A stretch of DNA of 64,000 bases. It comes from Anagrus nilaparvatae. Its lineage: Eukaryota > Arthropoda > Insecta > Hymenoptera > Mymaridae. The notes beneath the pieces were generated by a model that searched no databases, was not told the origin of the DNA, and saw only the letters and a list, made by a program, of their open reading frames with translations. This document shows, piece after piece, positions 12,121 to 24,688 of the stretch. Location of the stretch: contig JAKSXM010000007.1 of the NCBI GenBank assembly GCA_022575985.1, positions 2,358,501 to 2,422,500 on the forward strand. Reading direction: 5' to 3'. Position numbers and translations under genes: made by a program. How positions within the stretch are numbered: position 1 is the stretch's first letter; every line of letters begins with the position of its first letter.

Positions 12121-13139
12121 AACGTAAAAAAAGCATACAACATAACAACCAAAGTTTTAGAAACGTTTTTTGAAATAAGCCTTTAAAATGTTTCAAATGT
12201 CCGTAGAAAAACGTTTCCAAACGTTTTATTAATATTTCAGGATGTTTCATCGGCTCCGACTTTTTTCCCTTAAAAATTGCTTTTTGGTGTATTTACGGAC
12301 ATTTGGTGAAAAAAAATAAAAAAAATTTAGCATTTTCTTCATTTTTTTATTTTATTAACAGATCAATGAAATACACACAAACACAAAAAAATTGACAATT
12401 TATTCAAACTTTGTTTTGATCAATAAACTACAGCTGGTTTAGTAACATCATTAGAAATTTCTGTAAATAAAAGAAAATATAAATTTTTTAGCTATTACTC
12501 TCTATAAAAGTTTAAATCTGCATAAATTGCATTACCTCTTTATTTTTTCAATTATATTGTATGATCGTTTTAATTTTTTGAAAATGTAGTCTGAACCTCA
12601 AAAGTCAGCTATTATTAACTGCAGATGTGATATTTTCAATTTAACAGTTTCGATCAGAACTCCATCTTTTCCAAAAAAAGTTTTATACCAGATCTCCAAT
12701 CAGACTCTCAAAAATATTCATTTTTTCTTGAGAAAGTAAATTTCCAATCTCTGAAGATCAAAAAAAGTAAAAATATAGTTTTTTACACTGTCAGATTGCT
12801 GCGCTTAAATTTTTCTTAAAAATTAAGCAAATTCTTAAAAATGGGTAATTTAAGGGACAGGAAATGTTTTTTGAAAATCAAATTTTTTGTGTGCGCATAA
12901 ATCACATCATGTACACTGTGAAAATTCTTGTCCGGGTAATTAATATCTGGGTAGTAAATTTATGCTACCGAGATAAAAAGGTTACTACCTATATAGTAAT
13001 TACCAGATTTTACACTATATGTATCAAGAGTATCAAGTATGGGTAAAAAAATTTTTTTTTTCTTCGAAATCTCTTTCTTAAATTGACATGCAAGTTCGGG
13101 CGATAACTATTTCACCGATTTACTTCAAGTTTGATGAGT

Positions 13140-13580
13140 AGTTAAAAAAATATATTAACATGGAACATGTTTATAGGGAAGGAGTACTTGAGACCTTGAA
13201 AATTAAGGGGGGGGGGGTTGTAAATTTGTCCTACTTAAGGGGGGTGGTCAAATTTGTCCTATTTAAGGGGGGGGGGGTCAAATGAGACTTGGAATAAATA
13301 AGAGACTTTGAAAAATCTAGACTTCAGGACTTAGGATAATACACGTTTATGGACTTAGAATAATATCGATTTAGGGACTTGGAATAATTCAGGTTTAGGG
13401 AATCAAAATAGTTTGGGTTTAGAATCTTAACAGCTAGTCAGGTGATAATTATAAATTATAAAATTAGAAAATTGTATTGTAATGTCTGTAAGATTTGTAT
13501 TATACTTAGTCCTCAGCTGTAAGTAAACATGTTCCATGCATTTAGGTTGTGTTTACACAAACCAGTTATAAGTTTTTTTG
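13140..13580 (+). repeat. Family C repeat in the left palindrome arm
   Basis: Contains three G-rich tracts near 13,205-13,275, several copies of a GGACTTAGAATAAT-type word, and the AAGTAAACATGTTCCATG tail. It is bounded on both sides by ACATGGAACATG-like words. It is the same family as 3,300-3,570 and is mirrored at 18,900-19,330. Confidence 0.8.
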
Positions 13581-14263
13581 ATGGGCTGACTTCGAATTTT
13601 TTTTTTTTTAAAGTTCTCGAAAAGTATTTACAGCCTAAAAGATTTTGCCACTCATTATGTTAAAAACCGTGTTTTTCGTATCTGAGCTACCCCAAATTTT
13701 CAAAATAACTTTTTAGGTAAATAAAATTTAAAAATCTAGATAAAAAAATATGATTGCTAGGAAGGAACCTTTCCAGAAGAAAAAAAAAATTTCTTTTTAC
13801 GATGAAACTTAGCCAAGTTATCGTCAATTTAAGATTTTCTGCAATCAGATTGTCTTAAAAAAGATATTGAAAAGCCTGTTTCTGAAAATAAAATATGCAT
13901 TAATTGTTTGATTATTATGGTAAAATATTTATTTTTTTTTTTTAAATCGTTTACTTTTTCTCTGAGTATTAATTTTCTTCAAGAAAAAAATCATTATTCT
14001 TTTATCAAATTTCAACTTTTAGGTCAAAAACCAATGAAAATCTGTGTTAAATAAATTTTGCTACTTACAGTTTTCAAAGGCTTCTGACCTACACATTAAA
14101 ATTTTGTCAATAAAAAGGATTTCTTTCTTGAAGAAATGAATACTCTGGGAAAAATTAATCAATATTTTAAAACAAATTATTATTCTACGATGAAAATCAA
14201 GCTAGTTATGCATATTTTATGTTCAGAAATCAGCTTCATCAATAAGATTTCAATCATTTTTAA

Positions 14264-14522
14264 GGGGCAGTACAGGTTAAAATCCGACTTTTTTGAAAAA
14301 ACCTAATTTCCAGAAAATGTTAACAAAAAATTGAAAATCCAAGAAGAGGAAAACATTTCCAAGACTTTGGCGGATTCAAAACTGTGGGTTTGGGTCTTTT
14401 TATAGTAAGTTTGCTCGGAGAATTTTTTCTTTGAAAATTTATCTTTAAAAAATTAAGGATAATTAACATTTTCTGAAAATTAGGTTTTTTCAAAAAAGTC
14501 GGATTTTAACCTGTACTGCCCC
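14264..14522. mobile_element. piggyBac-like MITE, TTAA-flanked, in left arm only
   Basis: A 259-bp element with long terminal inverted repeats starting GGGGCAGTACAGGTTAAAAT. It is flanked by TTAA at 14,260-14,263 and 14,523-14,526. The reflected position in the right arm (near 18,300) has one TTAA and no insert. TTAA target choice is the hallmark of piggyBac-type transposition. Confidence 0.9.
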
Positions 14523-14989
14523 TTAAGACAAATTTCAGCAATAATATGCATAATATTTGCTTAATTTTCAACGTAAAATAACAAATTTTTTTTTTAAATC
14601 ATATTATTTTTCCCTGAGTATTCATTTCTTTAAGAAAAGAATTATTTTTATAGAGAAAATTTCAATTTTTAGGTCAAAAACTGTGTTAAGTAAATCTTTC
14701 TACTTGCAGTTTTCAAAGGCTTTGGACCTAAAAATTGAATTATTGTCAAGAAAATGTTTTTTTTTTCTTAAGGAAATGAATTTCCAGGGAAAAATTAATA
14801 GATTTAAAAAAAAAAATTATTAATTTTACGATTAAAATCAAGCGAGTAATGAATGTTTAAAGTTCAGAAACAGGCTTTTTTCAATATAGAAATATCGTTT
14901 ATAGTCAATTTTTGGATCTGATACGTAATTTTTTTAAAAATTTTTTCTTAAATTTTTGCCACTAAAAAATACAAAAAATGCGGTGTTTT

Positions 14990-15540
14990 ATTTTTTAGCA
15001 CGTAGTACTTAATTTCTTCCTATGAAAGTACGAGTATCTAGAATCATCGTTTCTAAAGGATTTCTCTTTCTGATACGTACTTTTTCAAAAATTTTTTTAA
15101 AAAATTTGTTACATAAAAAACTTTAAAAAACACCATCATTTTTTTTCATTTTGTACCAAGAACATAATTTTTTTCTATGAAAGTTCTAATAACAAGAAAT
15201 ATCGTTTTTACTCGATATCTCCAATCTGATACCTAATTTTTCTAAAATTTTTTTTAAAAAACTTTTTTGATAAAAAAATTTAAAAAAAACAATCATTTTT
15301 TTATGGTGTAGTGCTTAATTTCTTTCTATGAAAGAAAGTTAATATCTAGAATTATCTAATATCTAGAATTATCGTTTTTATTCGTTATCTAAAATCTGAT
15401 ACTTAATTTTTCGAAAATTTTTGTCTCAAAAATTTTTCTTTAAAAAAATACAAAAATCACTAATTTTTTTTTTTTTTTGGATGTAGTATAATTTTTTTCT
15501 ATGAAAGTATTAACTTGATATTTTCAATTAGATAATTAAT
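14990..15540 (+). repeat. Degenerate ~150-bp tandem repeats, family F
   Basis: At least four diverged units carry the words TTTCTATGAAAGT, TCTAGAATTATCG and ATCTGATACTTAATTTTT at roughly 145-170 bp spacing. They are partly mirrored in the right arm at about 17,000-17,400. Relatives occur at 56,020-56,480. Confidence 0.7.
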
Positions 15541-16246
15541 TAATAACTACGCCAGCTATACCAAAAACTGTCTAACAGATATAATTAGCATATAAGAAGA
15601 TTAATGGTGTAAAAAAATTTACCTTTTTATTATGTGAAAAACTTAATTTTTTCCATTAGGTGCACAATTACCGACTAAAAGACCCAAACCATTGGATATC
15701 TGAGACTTTCTTCTAAAAAACTGTAAATGTAAAAAAAAAAGAATTAAATATTTTATAGTATTAATTTAAATTTAAAATATAGATAAGTTTGTAATTAATA
15801 TTTAAAAAAATCTCTTTATCAACCCTTAAAAATTAGACTTAAACTCTTACCAATTTTTTTTTTTGGTTCGGATAAGTCAAACTGGAGATGCCCTGCACAT
15901 CGTTTTTTCTTAATTTTTCTACTTATTAAAAAAATTCCTTTTTGATTGAAAGTAGCTTTTCCTTATTCACAGAACCAATATTTTTGACAAATCTTTGAAA
16001 AAAAGTTACTGAAATTTCAAGGTTATCTATCCAGAATTTCTGAGTAAATAGTGGCGGCCTACAACGAATTCTCTTATTTCACTAAAAAAATCTTCCTTGA
16101 TTGAATCTCTGAAAATAATTCACAAAAAATATATAATTTTTAATATTGTACCTATTAAAATTCAGCTAAATATATTTTTTTTGTATACATTTAAATATTT
16201 TTTTTTACTGATGAAAATGCAACTAACTTTTTGGTTAAGTTTGTTT

Positions 16247-16290
16247 GTGAACATAGTTAATATCATGCTAATGAACTTGAACTTGGATAT
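16247..16290. other. 44-nt spacer at the palindrome centre
   Basis: The left arm ends ...AAGTTTGTTT and the right arm begins AAACAAACTT. The 44 nt between them do not pair with each other over any length. Confidence 0.9.
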
Positions 16291-17414
16291 AAACAAACTT
16301 AACCAAAAAGTTAGTTGCATTTTTATCAGTAAAAAAAAATATTTAAATGTATACAAAAAAAATATATTTAGCTGAATTTTAATAGGTACAATATTAAAAA
16401 TTATATATTTTTTGTGAAGTATTTTCAGAGATTCAATCAAGGAAGATTTTTTTAGTGAAATAAGAGAATTCGTTGTAGGCTGCCACTATTTACTCAGAAA
16501 TTCTGGATAGATAACCTTGAAATTTCAGTAACTTTTTTTCAAAGATTTGTCAAAAATATTGGTTCTGTGAATAAGGAAAAGCTACTTTCAATCAAAAAGG
16601 AATTTTTTTAATAAGTAGAAAAATTAAGAAAAAACGATGCGCAGGGCATCTCCAGTTTGACTTATCCGAACCAAAAAAAAAAATTGGTAAGAGTTTAAGT
16701 CTAATTTTTAAGGGTTGATAAAGAGATTTTTTTAAATATTAATTACAAACTTATCTATATTTTAAATTAAAAATAAATACTATAAAATATTTAATTCTTT
16801 TTTTTTTACATTTACAGTTTTTTAGAAGAAAGTCTCAGATATCCAATGGTTTGGGTCTTTTAGTCGGTAATTGTGCACCTAATGGAAAAAATTAAGTTTT
16901 TCACATAATAAAAAGGTAAATTTTTTTACACCATTAATCTTCTTATATGCTAATTATATCTGTTAGACAGTTTTTGGTATAGCTGGCGTAGTTATTAATT
17001 AATTATCTAATTGAAAATATCAAGTTAATACTTTCATAGAAAAAAATTATACTACATCCAAAAAGAAAAAAAAATTAGTGATTTTTGTACTTTTTTAAAG
17101 AAAAATTTTTTAGACAAAAATTTTCGAAAAATTAAGTATCAGATTGAAGGTAACGAATAAAAACGATAATTCTAGATATTAGATAATTCTAGATATTAAC
17201 TTTCTTTCATAGAAAGAAATTAAGTACTACGCCATAAAAAAATGATTGTTTTTTTTAAATTTTTTTATCAAAAAAGTTTTTTTTAAAATATTTTAGAAAA
17301 ATTAGGTTTCAGATTGTAGATATCGAGTAAAAACGATAATTTTTGATATAAGAACTTTCATAGAAAAAAATTAAGTTCTTGGTACAAAATGAAAAAAAAA
17401 AGATTATGTTTTTT

Positions 17415-18195
17415 TAATAAAATTAATTTTTTTCTTAAGGGGCAGTACAGGTTAAAGTCCGACTTTTTTGAAAAAACCTAATTTTCAGAAAATGTTAACA
17501 AAAAATTGAAAATCCAAGAAGAGGGAAACATTGCCAAGACTTTGGTGGATTCAAAACTGTGGGTTTGGGTCTTTTTATAGTTTGTTTGCTCGGAGAATTT
17601 TTTCTTTGAAAATTTATCCTTAATTTTTTAAAGATAAATTTTCAAAGAAAAAATTCCCCTTAAGGTTGATTACTCTGTATTTTGATCACAATAGAAATCG
17701 ATATAATTTTTATAGGGGATTCGTATTATAATAAAACATATAAAAAAAAATTTTTAAGAAAATTGTGGTTTTCATTTAGGAAATACAAAGCTCCAAAGTT
17801 GAGTCCTTATACATTGCAAGCATAGGAGCTGAGTCAAAAATCAGGGGTTTGAGATTTTTATACATGTCAATATCAAAACTAAACGATGAATTTAAAAAAA
17901 AAATAGCACCACGTAAATTAATTATTGAAGAAACTAGTATTCGATTTTTAAATAAATTGTGGTTTTCGTATGAACGATATTTTAATTAGAAAAAATAAAA
18001 AACCGATACAAATTTTAAGGCGACAACGTCGCTGTTTAAAATACACGCATAATATTATAATAATAATCATGTAAATAAGAAACGTGCCCTACAAACATTC
18101 TGCGACGTTGTCGCAATTTTTTTTTAATTTTAATTTCAACTAAAAATGGCCGGCCGTATACCGTCAAAATTTTGTGACGATTAATTAACGTTAGA
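17415..18195 (-). repeat. Right-arm block not matching the left arm
   Basis: This ~780-bp block replaces ~465 bp of the left arm (about 14,635-15,100). It contains a second, rearranged TTAA-flanked MITE copy (17,439-17,659), and a GCGACAACGTCGC / GCGACGTTGTCGC hairpin spanning about 18,022-18,113. The arms resume mirroring at about 18,195. Confidence 0.75.
17439..17659. mobile_element. Second piggyBac-like MITE copy, right end rearranged
   Basis: Its first ~190 bp match 14,264-14,455. Its right end lacks the outer inverted repeat and closes with a short palindrome of internal sequence ending TTCCCC. TTAA flanks both sides (17,435-17,438 and 17,660-17,663). Confidence 0.8.
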
Positions 18196-18599
18196 GAAAT
18201 GAATACTCAGGGAAAAATAATAGGATTTAAAAAAAAAATTTGTTATTTTACGATGAAAATCAAGCAAATATTATGCATATTATTGCTGAAATTTGTCTTA
18301 AAAATGATAGAAATCCTATTGAATTAAGTCTGTTTCTGAACATAAAATATGCATAACTAGCTTGATTTTCATCGTAAAATAATAATTTTTTTTAATCTGA
18401 TTGTAGAAAATCTTAAATTGACGATAACTTGGCTAAGTTTCATCGTAAAAAGAAATTTTTTTTTTCTTCTGGAAAGGTTCCTTCCTAGCAATCAGATTTT
18501 TTTATCTAGATTTTTAAATTTTATTTACCTAAAAAGTTATTTAGAAAATTTGGGGTAGCTCAGATTCGAAAAACACGGTTTTTGACATATGAGTGGAAA

Positions 18600-18850
18600 A
18601 ATCTTTTTGGCATCTATTGCCGATTCCGTTTTCACGTTTTTTTGCATTTTATAGGGTAAAAACTACCAGAAAATCATGGTGGTAGTCGCGGCCTACTCAA
18701 TTTTTTTTTTTTCATTTTTGGTGCTCATAAAACGTATTTTCTCGTAGAAATGCAAATATACCATTATTCGGAAATTCATTGGCCAGTGCGTCCTTGAGGG
18801 AATTACAATATATTTTTGATTTAGGTATTAATTTAGCTAAGTTCGGCCCT
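18600..18850 (-). repeat. Extra family E segment in the right arm
   Basis: About 245 bp absent from the reflected left-arm position (near 13,640). It carries words found at 44,380-44,480, 44,640-44,700 and 55,160-55,290, such as AAAATCTTTTTGGCATCTAT, and a TTATTCGGAAATTCA word shared with about 45,570. Confidence 0.7.
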
Positions 18851-18899
18851 AGGCTGTAAAAACTTTTCGAGAACTTTAAAAAAAAAAATTCGAAGTCAG

Positions 18900-19330
18900 C
18901 CCATCAAAAAAACTTATAACTGGTTTGTGTAAACACAACCTAAATGCATGGAACATGTTTACTTACAGCTGAGGACTAAGTATAATACAAATCTTACAGA
19001 CATTACAATACAATTTTCTAATTTTATAATTTATAATTATCACCTGACTAGCTGTTAAGATTCTAAACCCAAACTATTTTGATTCCCTAAACCTGAATTA
19101 TTCCAAGTCCCTAAATCGATATTATTCTAAGTCCATAAACGTGTATTATCCTAAGTCCTGAAGTCTAGATTTTTCAAAGTCTCTTATTTATTCCAAGTCT
19201 CATTTGACCCACCCCCCTTAAATAGGACAAATTTGACCACCCCCCTTAAGTAGGACAAATTTACAACCCCCCCCCCCCTTAATTTTCAAGGTCTCAAGTA
19301 CTCCTTCCCTATAAACATGTTCCATGTTAA
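18900..19330 (-). repeat. Family C repeat in the right palindrome arm
   Basis: Reverse complement of 13,140-13,580, including C-rich tracts near 19,205-19,280 that mirror the G-rich tracts. Confidence 0.85.
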
Positions 19331-20369
19331 TATATTTTTTTAACTACTCATCAAACTTGAAGTAAATCGGTGAAATAGTTATCGCCCGAACTTGCATGTC
19401 AATTTAAGAAAGAGATTTCGAAGAAAAAAAAAATTTTTTTACCCATACTTGATACTCTTGATACATATAGTGTAAAATCTGGTAATTACTATATAGGTAG
19501 TAACCTTTTTATCTCGGTAGCATAAATTTACTACCCAGATATTAATTACCCGGACAAGAATTTTCACAGTGTACATGATGTGATTTATGCGCACACAAAA
19601 AATTTGATTTTCAAAAAACATTTCCTGTCCCTTAAATTACCCATTTTTAAGAATTTGCTTAATTTTTAAGAAAAATTTAAGCGCAGCAATCTGACAGTGT
19701 AAAAAACTATATTTTTACTTTTTTTGATCTTCAGAGATTGGAAATTTACTTTCTCAAGAAAAAATGAATATTTTTGAGAGTCTGATTGGAGATCTGGTAT
19801 AAAACTTTTTTTGGAAAAGATGGAGTTCTGATCGAAACTGTTAAATTGAAAATATCACATCTGCAGTTAATAATAGCTGACTTTTGAGGTTCAGACTACA
19901 TTTTCAAAAAATTAAAACGATCATACAATATAATTGAAAAAATAAAGAGGTAATGCAATTTATGCAGATTTAAACTTTTATAGAGAGTAATAGCTAAAAA
20001 ATTTATATTTTCTTTTATTTACAGAAATTTCTAATGATGTTACTAAACCAGCTGTAGTTTATTGATTAAAACAAAGTTTGAATAAATTATCAATTTTTTT
20101 GTGTTTGTGTGTATTTCATTGATCTGTTAATAAAATAAAAAAATGAAGAAAATGCTAAATTTTTTTTATTTTTTTTCACCAAATGTCCGTAAATACACCA
20201 AAAAGCAATTTTTAAGGGAAAAAAGTCGGAGCCGATGAAACATCCTGAAATATTAATAAAACGTTTGGAAACGTTTTTCTACGGACATTTGAAACATTTT
20301 AAAGGCTTATTTCAAAAACGTTTCTAAAACTTTGGTTGTTATGTTGTATGCTTTTTTTACGTTAAAAGT

Positions 20370-20990
20370 AACGTTAAATTTAATATCGGATTTGAACGTT
20401 TAATTTAACATTAAATTTTATCGTTAAATTTAGTGTTGAATTTTAACGTTAAATTTAATGTTGAATTTTAACGTTAAATTTAGTGTTGAATTTTAATGTT
20501 AAATTTAATGTTGAATTTTAACGTTGAATTTAATGTTGAATTTTAACGTTAAATTTAATGTTGAATTTTAACGTTAAATTTAATGTTGAATTTTAACGTT
20601 AAATTTAATGTTGAATTTTAACGTTAAATTTAATGTTAAATTTAATGTTAAATTTTAGCATTAAATTTAATAATAAATTTAATGTTTAAATTAATGTTAG
20701 AAGGAACATTAATTTGATCAAAAAAATTAGTTGTGAAAAAATAGCAATGATGCTAAATTTTAGAAGCATCAGGGTAATTTCCATAATAAGTACAATTGGA
20801 TTAGCAAAATTATGAAGATTTTTTTTCTTTAATTTTCTGCGATAATTTTAACCTTAAATTTAACGTTAAATTTAACATTAAATTAACGTTAAATCTACCT
20901 TAAATTAACGTTAAAGTTACCTTAAATTAACGTTAAAATTAACGTTAAAATTTAACGTTAAATTTTAACGTTAAATTTAACGTTAACTTT
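20370..20990. repeat. AACGTT-rich tandem repeats at the right tip
   Basis: Mirror of 11,495-12,120, with the same 25-bp period and the same outer TTTAACGTTAAA variations. Confidence 0.9.
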
Positions 20991-21000
20991 TGCACCAGGG

Positions 21001-21510
21001 CACTCACAGAATTTTTAATTTGAAATTATGGGTGCCCGTCCTTGACACCCAAATTGTTTATTCAAAATAAAACTTAATCTAATAATTATAAGTGAACTTG
21101 AAATTTCACTTGAATTTAATTAAACGTTTTAACAAAGCATATAGATAATAACGAGCACTAATTTCCCGAAATTTGAATTAATAAGAAAAAATGAATAAGC
21201 GGACTGTATTTGAATTAATAAGAAAAAATGAGTTTAATTTAAGGTTAAACGAACCGGGCGGTAATTGATAATTAAAACTTTGAATTTAGATGTTTTCAAC
21301 GCGACGATTGACCACCGAAGAAGAAGGAAACGAGCGCAGTAAACGGTTTTATAGAAACCTGAAAATTTACATAAAGGGAGGGGTTTTTCAACAAAAGTAG
21401 GTCGATAAATCAAAAAGGTATTGTATCAATAAAGTGAAAGTTAACGCGCGAGAATTTAAAGAATTAATAATTGCTTACGTATTAGAAAAAAAAGAAAAAT
21501 ATGGATTTTT
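21001..21510. other. Unassigned sequence between palindrome and pol
   Basis: No BEL/Pao coding sequence could be found, although gag C-terminus and protease should be near here. A TTTGAATTAATAAGAAAAAA word occurs twice, near 21,172 and 21,210. It may be a remnant of another insertion. Confidence 0.5.
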
Positions 21511-24500
21511 TTGTTACTGGCCGTAACAAATTACAATAGTGCATTTTCACGTTTGAGATCTTTGGAAAGAAAATTAGATCGGGAGCCTTATTTCGCGCTA
21601 TTATATTATAAAGAAATGGCTCGATTTATTTCAGAGGGTTATGCAGTTAAAGTTATTAGAGCAGAAATTTCTCGAGATGCATATTATCTTTCTCATTTCG
21701 GCGTTCAAAATGTAAATAAGCCTGATAAAGTTCGTCTCGTATTAGATGCTGCTTTTAAATATTTGGGAGTCAGTTTTAATGATTGCCTTTTATCGGGTCC
21801 CGATTTATTAAGGTCCTTGTTTGGAATTTTGCTGTCTTTTAGAAAAGGGCGTATAGGGATTAAAGGGGATATCCGTGATATGTTTTTAAGAGTAAAAGCT
21901 ATCGAATCGGATCAAAATTATCAAAGGCTCCTATGGCGCAGAAAGGATCGGTCTTCACCGCCTGAGATATATAAAATGACTTCTCTTATTTTTGGCTCTA
22001 AAAGTTCACCATGCAGTGCTATGTATGTAAAAAATAAAAATGCTGAAATTTTTAAAGATAAATAACACGAGTCCGCGGACGCTATTATAAATTATACATA
22101 CATGGATGACTATTTGGAGTCAGTAGGTTCAGTTGAAGAAGCTATTAAACGAATTAAAGAAGTCAAATATATTAACTCTCAAGCGGGTTTTATAATGCAT
22201 GAATGAGTAAGCAATGCACAAGTAATTGGTAAAAATTCAAACGCGGTAAATTTGCAAACAGAAGGCGTAGACAAAGCTTTAGGGATGCAGTGGGACACAA
22301 ATACCGATGATTTAAATTTTGCCCTTCACATGGAAAAGGTAGCCCGTGTAGGAGATAAATCTCGTGACACTCCTACTAAACGCGAGGTCCTACGTGCGGT
22401 GATGTCTCTGTATGATCCGCTTGGATTTTTGAACCCTTTTACTATACGAGCTAAGATATTATTGCAAAATGTGTGGAGACGAGGAACTGGATGGGACGAG
22501 CCTTTGGATGAGTCCGATGCAAGAGAATGGCAAGCCTGGCTTGTAGATTTACCTGAAACGCGAAATTGTAGAATTCCACGATGCCTCTTTGAAAATGATT
22601 TTAGTCCGGTGATTGTAGAGTTACACACGTTTTGTGATGCTAGTGAAAAAGCTTACCCGGCAGTTGTTTATTCTCGAGCAATATATAAAAATGGGGCAAT
22701 AAATACGAGAATAATTGCTAGTAAAAGTTATGTCGCACCTTTAAAGCCCCTTTCGATACCAAGGTTAGAATTACAAGCCACATTTATCGGTGCTAAGCTT
22801 GCTAATTGTGTTGTTAAAGAATCACAAATTCATTTTAATAAGCAGGTATACTGTTCAGATTCTCGTACGGTTCTTTGTTGGATACGTTCAGACCCTCGTA
22901 CTTATAATATGTTTGTTCAAAATAGATTGGGAATGATTGATGAATTAACTGATGCAGGGTCGTGGCGCTGGATTTCTTCCGAAGAAAATCCAGCTGATGT
23001 AGCAACTAAGGTTAAAAGGCTAGATTTATGGCAACACGGGCTTTGGCAAACGGGTCCTGATTTTTTATGTAAAAATGAACGTTTTTGGCCAAAACGGCCT
23101 GTTATATCTAAGGTAGAATTTAAGCTTAAAGCAAAAATCGAAGCTAAAGCGGTTGTCTTATCTATTTATGTGCCGGATCCTTGTTTGCCAGACCCGTCAA
23201 GTTTTTCAAAGTGGACTAGGTTAATCGGTGCTAAAGCTCGTGTTTTAATAGCTATGGAAGTAGTTCGGGGTTCAAATCGTTTTATTACTGAACTGGAAGA
23301 TTTGAGGGACGCTGAGAATCGATGGTTGGTAGAAGTACAAAGTAAAAAGTTATGCTCGGGAAATAGCGGCCTTAAAAGCGGGTAAATCTTTGCCTCGTGA
23401 TAGTCATATTTTAGTTTTTACCCCTTTTTTATGCAAAGATGGTTTGTTAAGTGTTCAAGGTAGAGTTTCAAAAATAAAAGATGCTGTAAATTTTTGTAAT
23501 GAACCCTTTAAATGGAGCGATCCTGTTGTACGGCTTTTGATTGCACATTTTCATGCTTTGTATAATCACGCAAATACAGAAACAGTCGTTAACGAAATTC
23601 AGCAAAGATACTGTATTGTTAGACTACGCGTAGCTTTAAAAAGTATTTCCAAGAACAGCGCTACTTGTCAACTACGTTGTGCAAAGCCAGCAATACCTCA
23701 GATGGCTGACCTCCCAGCGGTAAGGCTAGCGCATGGAACTTACCCTTTTTCGCACTACGGCATTGATTATTTTGGGCCTTTCATGGTAGCTATCGGTAGG
23801 CGAAGGGAAAGGCGTTGGGGCGTACTGTTTACATGCTTGACTATGAGAGCGGTACATCTCGAAATCGCGGACTCTTTGTCAGCAGATTCTACTATAATGG
23901 CAATTCAGCGAATGACCGCACGCAGAGGTCAGTCATCAGTTTTTTATTCAGATAATGGTACCAACCTCCGTGGGGCTTGCTAAGAACTAAAACAAGCTGT
24001 AGCTGCCTTAGATAAAAAAAAATTAAAAGAATTTAGGTGCAAAGTTGGGTCAAAATGGCTTTTTATTCCTCCATCGGCTCCTCACATGGGTGGTGCGTGG
24101 GAGTCTTTAGTTAAAAGTGTTAAACGCGCGCTTTATGCTACTCTAAATTCTCAAGCACCGCGCGAAGAAGTTCTGCGTACAGTTTTTGCATAAGCAGAGC
24201 ATACCGTGAATTCTCGTCCTCTTAGCTTTGTATCGTCTGAGCCAGATGATCCAGAAACCATAACGCCAAATCATTTATTATTCGGTGCGTCTTCTAGGGG
24301 TTGAGTACCTCGCCGATACGAAATGATAGAGGGTAATCCCCGTAAGCAGTGGTCTATAGCACAAAAATTTGCGGATGGCTTTTGGCAGCGTTGGAGAAAA
24401 GAGTATTTACGGACTTTATTATCGAGAGCAAAGAGGACTTCTGAAAATCCTCAAATCAAGGTGGACGATGTTGTAATTATCTGGGAAAATCAAGTACCGC

Positions 24501-24649
24501 GTAATTTTTGGCATAAGGGGGTGATACAAGATGTAAAACCAGGCACTGACGGGAGAGTCAGGTGCGTTTTAGTAAAAACTTCATCAGGAATTTTATCTCG
24601 TCCAGTTGCAAAAATAATACGTCTAGATTTAGCTTCAGGAATTTCCTAG
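21511..24649 (+). pseudogene. BEL/Pao pol (RT, RNase H, integrase), interrupted
   Basis: Reverse transcriptase begins with the Pao-type segment NYNSAFSRLRSLERKLDREP and has DKVRLVLDAAFK, a GDIRDMF motif A and YMDD at about 22,105. In-frame stops at 22,063 (TAA) and 22,204 (TGA, likely from Trp TGG) interrupt it. RNase H follows, with FCDAS, RLELQA, CSDSRTVL and NPADVATK. The frame shifts near 23,345 into the integrase: an H-H...CQLRC zinc region, then the catalytic positions in GIDYFGPF, YSDNGTN and GGAWESLVK, with stops near 23,982, 24,192 and 24,303. A DUF5641-like C-terminal domain (NFWHKGVIQDVKPG) ends at 24,649. Protease and the N-terminal connection to gag are missing. The element cannot encode active enzymes. 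Confidence 0.9.
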
Positions 24650-24679
24650 TTGGTATGAGCTTCCTTGAAGCTCATACGT

Positions 24680-24688
24680 GGGGGGAAA
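24680..24688 (+). other. Polypurine tract
   Basis: GGGGGGAAA lies directly before TGTTAAATT, the first bases of the 3' LTR. This is the expected plus-strand priming position. Confidence 0.85.

Larger units (their letters stand above)
11484..21000. repeat. Giant 9.5-kb near-perfect palindrome
   Basis: Arms at 11,484-16,246 (4,763 bp) and 16,291-21,000 (4,710 bp) are reverse complements across a 44-nt spacer. Inner parts mirror base for base: two ORFs starting at 16,097 and ending at 16,440 are reflections with only a few differences. Both tips end in CCCTGGTGCAAAAGTTAACG. Visible differences are an extra MITE in the left arm, an extra ~245 bp at about 18,600-18,850 in the right arm, a swapped block (left about 14,635-15,100, right 17,415-18,195), and scattered substitutions. 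Outside the swapped blocks the arms look about 99% identical by eye. There is no transposase and no recognisable ORF. The flanks show no convincing target duplication (TCA on the left, CAC on the right). Confidence 0.95.

Noticed and set aside
16097..16440. Two 92-residue ORFs on opposite strands with almost the same protein
   Set aside because: They are reflections of each other across the palindrome centre, are low-complexity and have no recognisable domain. The same applies to the 60-residue pair at 12,864 and 19,621.
11484..21000. Palindrome as a pure assembly or hairpin-read artefact
   Set aside because: The arms differ by a precise TTAA MITE insertion, a 245-bp insertion, a swapped block and point changes, which a folded read would not give. 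It cannot be fully excluded without reads.
11484..21000. Polinton/Maverick or viral element
   Set aside because: No integrase, polymerase, ATPase or capsid frame is visible between the inverted arms.
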